This document shows, one piece after another, positions 15,862 to 17,314 of a DNA stretch of 17,314 nucleotides. Source of the DNA: Candidatus Hydrogenedentota bacterium (lineage in GTDB: Bacteria; Hydrogenedentota; Hydrogenedentia; Hydrogenedentales; SLHB01); assembly GCA_003557825.1 (NCBI GenBank), contig PWNM01000467.1:1-17314 (forward strand), read 5' to 3'. Under the pieces are notes generated by a model that saw only the letters and a list, made by a program, of their open reading frames with translations, was not told where the DNA came from and did no database searches. How positions within the stretch are numbered: the stretch's first letter is position 1; each line of letters opens with the position of its first letter. The position numbers and the translations under genes were made by a program.

Positions 15862-16031
15862 CAGCCGTTTTATCCTTTACAAGGCATTCCACGCCATTAG
15901 CTGTTGGTATTATCGGTAATAGTGTACGCGATTACGGGGTATGAATGCCGCATCGGGTGACCCCAGTATCTTTGGGCGGTGTTTCCCACGAACAATACAG
16001 TTTGGGCCATATGCGGTATGCGGAACCCGTA
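15862..16031 (-). promoter_or_regulatory. Intergenic region between gpsA and the MFS gene
   Basis: These 170 nt must hold the gpsA 3' end and probably the MFS promoter, both on the minus strand. I see a short palindrome TATTA-TCGG-TAATA at 15908-15921, ~45 nt upstream of the MFS start, which on the minus strand includes an AT-rich GATAAT (-10-like) but no clear -35. A tandem TATGCGG pair lies at 16010-16023. No U-tailed terminator hairpin is visible. A 37-codon frame (16010 to 15897) has no ribosome site. Confidence 0.35.
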
Positions 16032-17009
16032 TTATTCCCGCTCGGGTTTGGGCTCGCGTTGCATAAGCGCAGCGATGGCCTCGCGAGGGTCGGCCCCTTC
16101 GAACAAGGTCCGATAGACCTGATAGGTGATGGGCATCTCGATGCCTGTCTTTTGGGCAAGGGCATAGGCCGATTTGGTGGTTCGCACGCCCTCGGCGACC
16201 ATGGGCGAACCGCCGAGGATTGTGTCCAGGGTCTCCCCTCTGGCAATTCGTTCGCCTAGGGAACGGTTTCGCGAATGGCGACTATCGCAGGTCACGATGA
16301 GGTCGCCCATGCCGCTCAACCCCGCAAAGGTCAAGGGATTTGCCCCCAAAGCGGAGCCCAATCGGGCGATTTCGGCCAATCCTCGGGTGATAAGGGCTGC
16401 TTTGGCGTTATCGCCCAGTTCGAACCCGTCGCAGGCCCCTGCGGCGATGGCTATGACATTTTTTAATGCCCCGCCCAGCTCGACGCCGGTCAGATCCGAA
16501 CTGGTGTAGACCCGGAACGTGTCGGAGTTGAAGCATTCCTGGATGCTACAACACACGGCTTCGTCTTCGCCTGCCGCCACAATCATTGCCGGTTTGTCCT
16601 GGGCTACCTCTTCGGCATGACTCGGTCCGGACAGTGCCACCACCGGAACCGGCCCTGCTACGGATTGGATTACCTCGGTCATGCGCATCAACGTGTCGTT
16701 TTCTATGCCTTTGGCTACGCTGATCCGAATGGTGTCGGGCGAAAAGGTATGGGCGGCCACCACATCGCGCATGGCATGGGAGGGCACGGCGAACACGGCC
16801 ACGTCCACATCGGGCGCCGTCTCCCGAACCACCTCAACAGTATCGGGCAGGGCCACATGAGGCATGAAAAACGGGCTACGACGCGTGGCGCGTAGTTGGT
16901 CCGGGTCGTCTTCATCCCGGCACCACAACCACACGTCATGTCCGTTATGCGCAAGGAGTCGAGCCAACGCAAGGCCCCAGCTCCCCGCGCCTATCACCTG
17001 GATTTTCAT
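16032..17009 (-). CDS. gpsA: NAD(P)+-dependent glycerol-3-phosphate dehydrogenase
   Basis: 325 residues, the usual length. GpsA reduces dihydroxyacetone phosphate to sn-glycerol-3-phosphate in the cytosol, the entry to phospholipid synthesis. The Rossmann motif GAGSWG is at 7-12; AVFAVPSHAMR (71-81), VAKGIE with K100 and SGPSHAEEV (127-135) follow. The C-terminal helical domain carries the catalytic K183 in GGALKNVIAIAAG (179-191), DGFELGDNAKAALITRG (194-210), and GLSGMGDLIVTC (230-241) with SRN (246-248), all family hallmarks. It begins 6 nt after the clpP stop, without a visible Shine-Dalgarno, so translation is probably coupled to clpP. No oddities were seen. Confidence 0.97.
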   Translation of the reverse strand: MKIQVIGAGSWGLALARLLAHNGHDVWLWCRDEDDPDQLRATRRSPFFMPHVALPDTVEVVRETAPDVDVAVFAVPSHAMRDVVAAHTFSPDTIRISVAKGIENDTLMRMTEVIQSVAGPVPVVALSGPSHAEEVAQDKPAMIVAAGEDEAVCCSIQECFNSDTFRVYTSSDLTGVELGGALKNVIAIAAGACDGFELGDNAKAALITRGLAEIARLGSALGANPLTFAGLSGMGDLIVTCDSRHSRNRSLGERIARGETLDTILGGSPMVAEGVRTTKSAYALAQKTGIEMPITYQVYRTLFEGADPREAIAALMQREPKPERE

Positions 17010-17015
17010 AGCGGA

Positions 17016-17314
17016 TTACGGAAGGTCGCTGATGGTGCTGATGATTTTCGAGATAATGCCGTATTCCTTGGCTTCCTCGGAGTTCATCCAGAAGTTCCGG
17101 TCGCTGTCCTTTCGGATCTTGTCGACGGTCTGGCCCGTTTCCTCGGCGATCATCTCGTAGAGTCGTTCGCGGATCTTGAGCAGTTCCTGGGCTTCGATGC
17201 GGATATCCTGCAGGACGCCGCCGGCGCCCCCGCTTGGTTGATGCAACAGAAACCGCGTATGAGGCAACGCGAAGCGGTGTTCCTTCTTTGCGCCAAACAT
17301 GATCGGCACGGCGA
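17016..17314 (-). CDS. clpP: ATP-dependent Clp protease proteolytic subunit, N-terminus cut by window edge
   Basis: Only the C-terminal ~99 residues are present; the frame runs open through base 17314. It reads AVPIMFGAKKEHRFALPHTR, then the LLHQPSGGAGG segment whose His is the catalytic His of the Ser-His-Asp triad, a helical stretch ending in EETGQTVDKI, and KDSDRNFWMNSEEAKEYGIISKI, where the Asp of SDRNFW is the catalytic Asp. The catalytic Ser should lie just beyond the edge. ClpP forms the barrel-shaped protease chamber that degrades proteins fed by ClpX or ClpA. GTG 17309 is internal, not a start. Its stop precedes gpsA by 6 nt, so the two are probably one transcript. Confidence 0.92.
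   Translation of the reverse strand, partial: AVPIMFGAKKEHRFALPHTRFLLHQPSGGAGGVLQDIRIEAQELLKIRERLYEMIAEETGQTVDKIRKDSDRNFWMNSEEAKEYGIISKIISTISDLP

Noticed and set aside
15897..16010. 37-codon minus-strand frame between gpsA and the MFS gene
   Set aside because: There is no Shine-Dalgarno and no recognisable sequence; the length is expected by chance in 170 nt.
16010..16023. Tandem TATGCGG pair downstream of gpsA
   Set aside because: Only two 7-nt copies, with no further spread; probably chance.
1..17314. CRISPR array, tRNA/rRNA genes, transposase or phage attachment sites
   Set aside because: I looked for spaced repeats, tRNA-like arms in the gaps and transposase-like frames and found none. 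A tRNAscan or Infernal run was not possible here.

Overview
The window reads as chromosomal DNA of a GC-rich, Gram-negative, probably environmental bacterium. Several traits recall the Planctomycetota/Hydrogenedentota/Lentisphaerota type of genome: many exported sugar-active enzymes, a Tat-exported Gfo/Idh/MocA oxidoreductase, an ArnT-like glycosyltransferase and DUF1638. This placement is inference from gene content only. I found no rRNA or tRNA gene, CRISPR array, insertion sequence or phage module, and no gene-free stretch longer than 300 bases. Coding density is high, and every real gene has long shadow frames because of base composition.

Layout. (1) Positions 1-2806, minus strand: an exported GH-A-clan glycoside hydrolase with an N-terminal beta-sandwich, followed 25 nt later by an exported PHP-domain phosphoesterase that runs off the left edge. 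(2) Positions 2807-3004: a divergent intergenic region with a 13-bp palindrome. (3) Positions 3005-8761, plus strand, four genes: a DUF1638 protein, a Tat-exported Gfo/Idh/MocA oxidoreductase, a large membrane protein with a spermidine-synthase-like domain between two membrane halves, and an AmrS-type radical SAM enzyme with a Tat-like leader that overlaps the membrane gene by 8 nt. (4) Positions 8768-17314, minus strand. In transcription order: clpP (cut by the right edge), gpsA, a 170-nt gap, an MFS transporter, an exported protein of unknown function, an ArnT-like GT83 glycosyltransferase, a pectate-lyase-like beta-helix protein and tilS.

How they may work together. clpP-gpsA and tilS are housekeeping genes. 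The exported hydrolase, PHP protein, beta-helix protein and MFS transporter fit a lifestyle of polysaccharide or glycoconjugate breakdown and uptake. The most unusual part is the plus-strand block. A radical SAM enzyme of the AmmeMemoRadiSam type carries a KRGFLK leader and is translationally coupled to a membrane-embedded, SAM-binding-fold protein whose first glycine motif is altered. Its usual partners, AMMECR1/AmrA and Memo/AmrB, are not in the window. If the leader works, this would be a membrane or periplasmic modification module built from two SAM-related proteins plus an exported NAD(P)-fold oxidoreductase. That is a hypothesis, not an established system.
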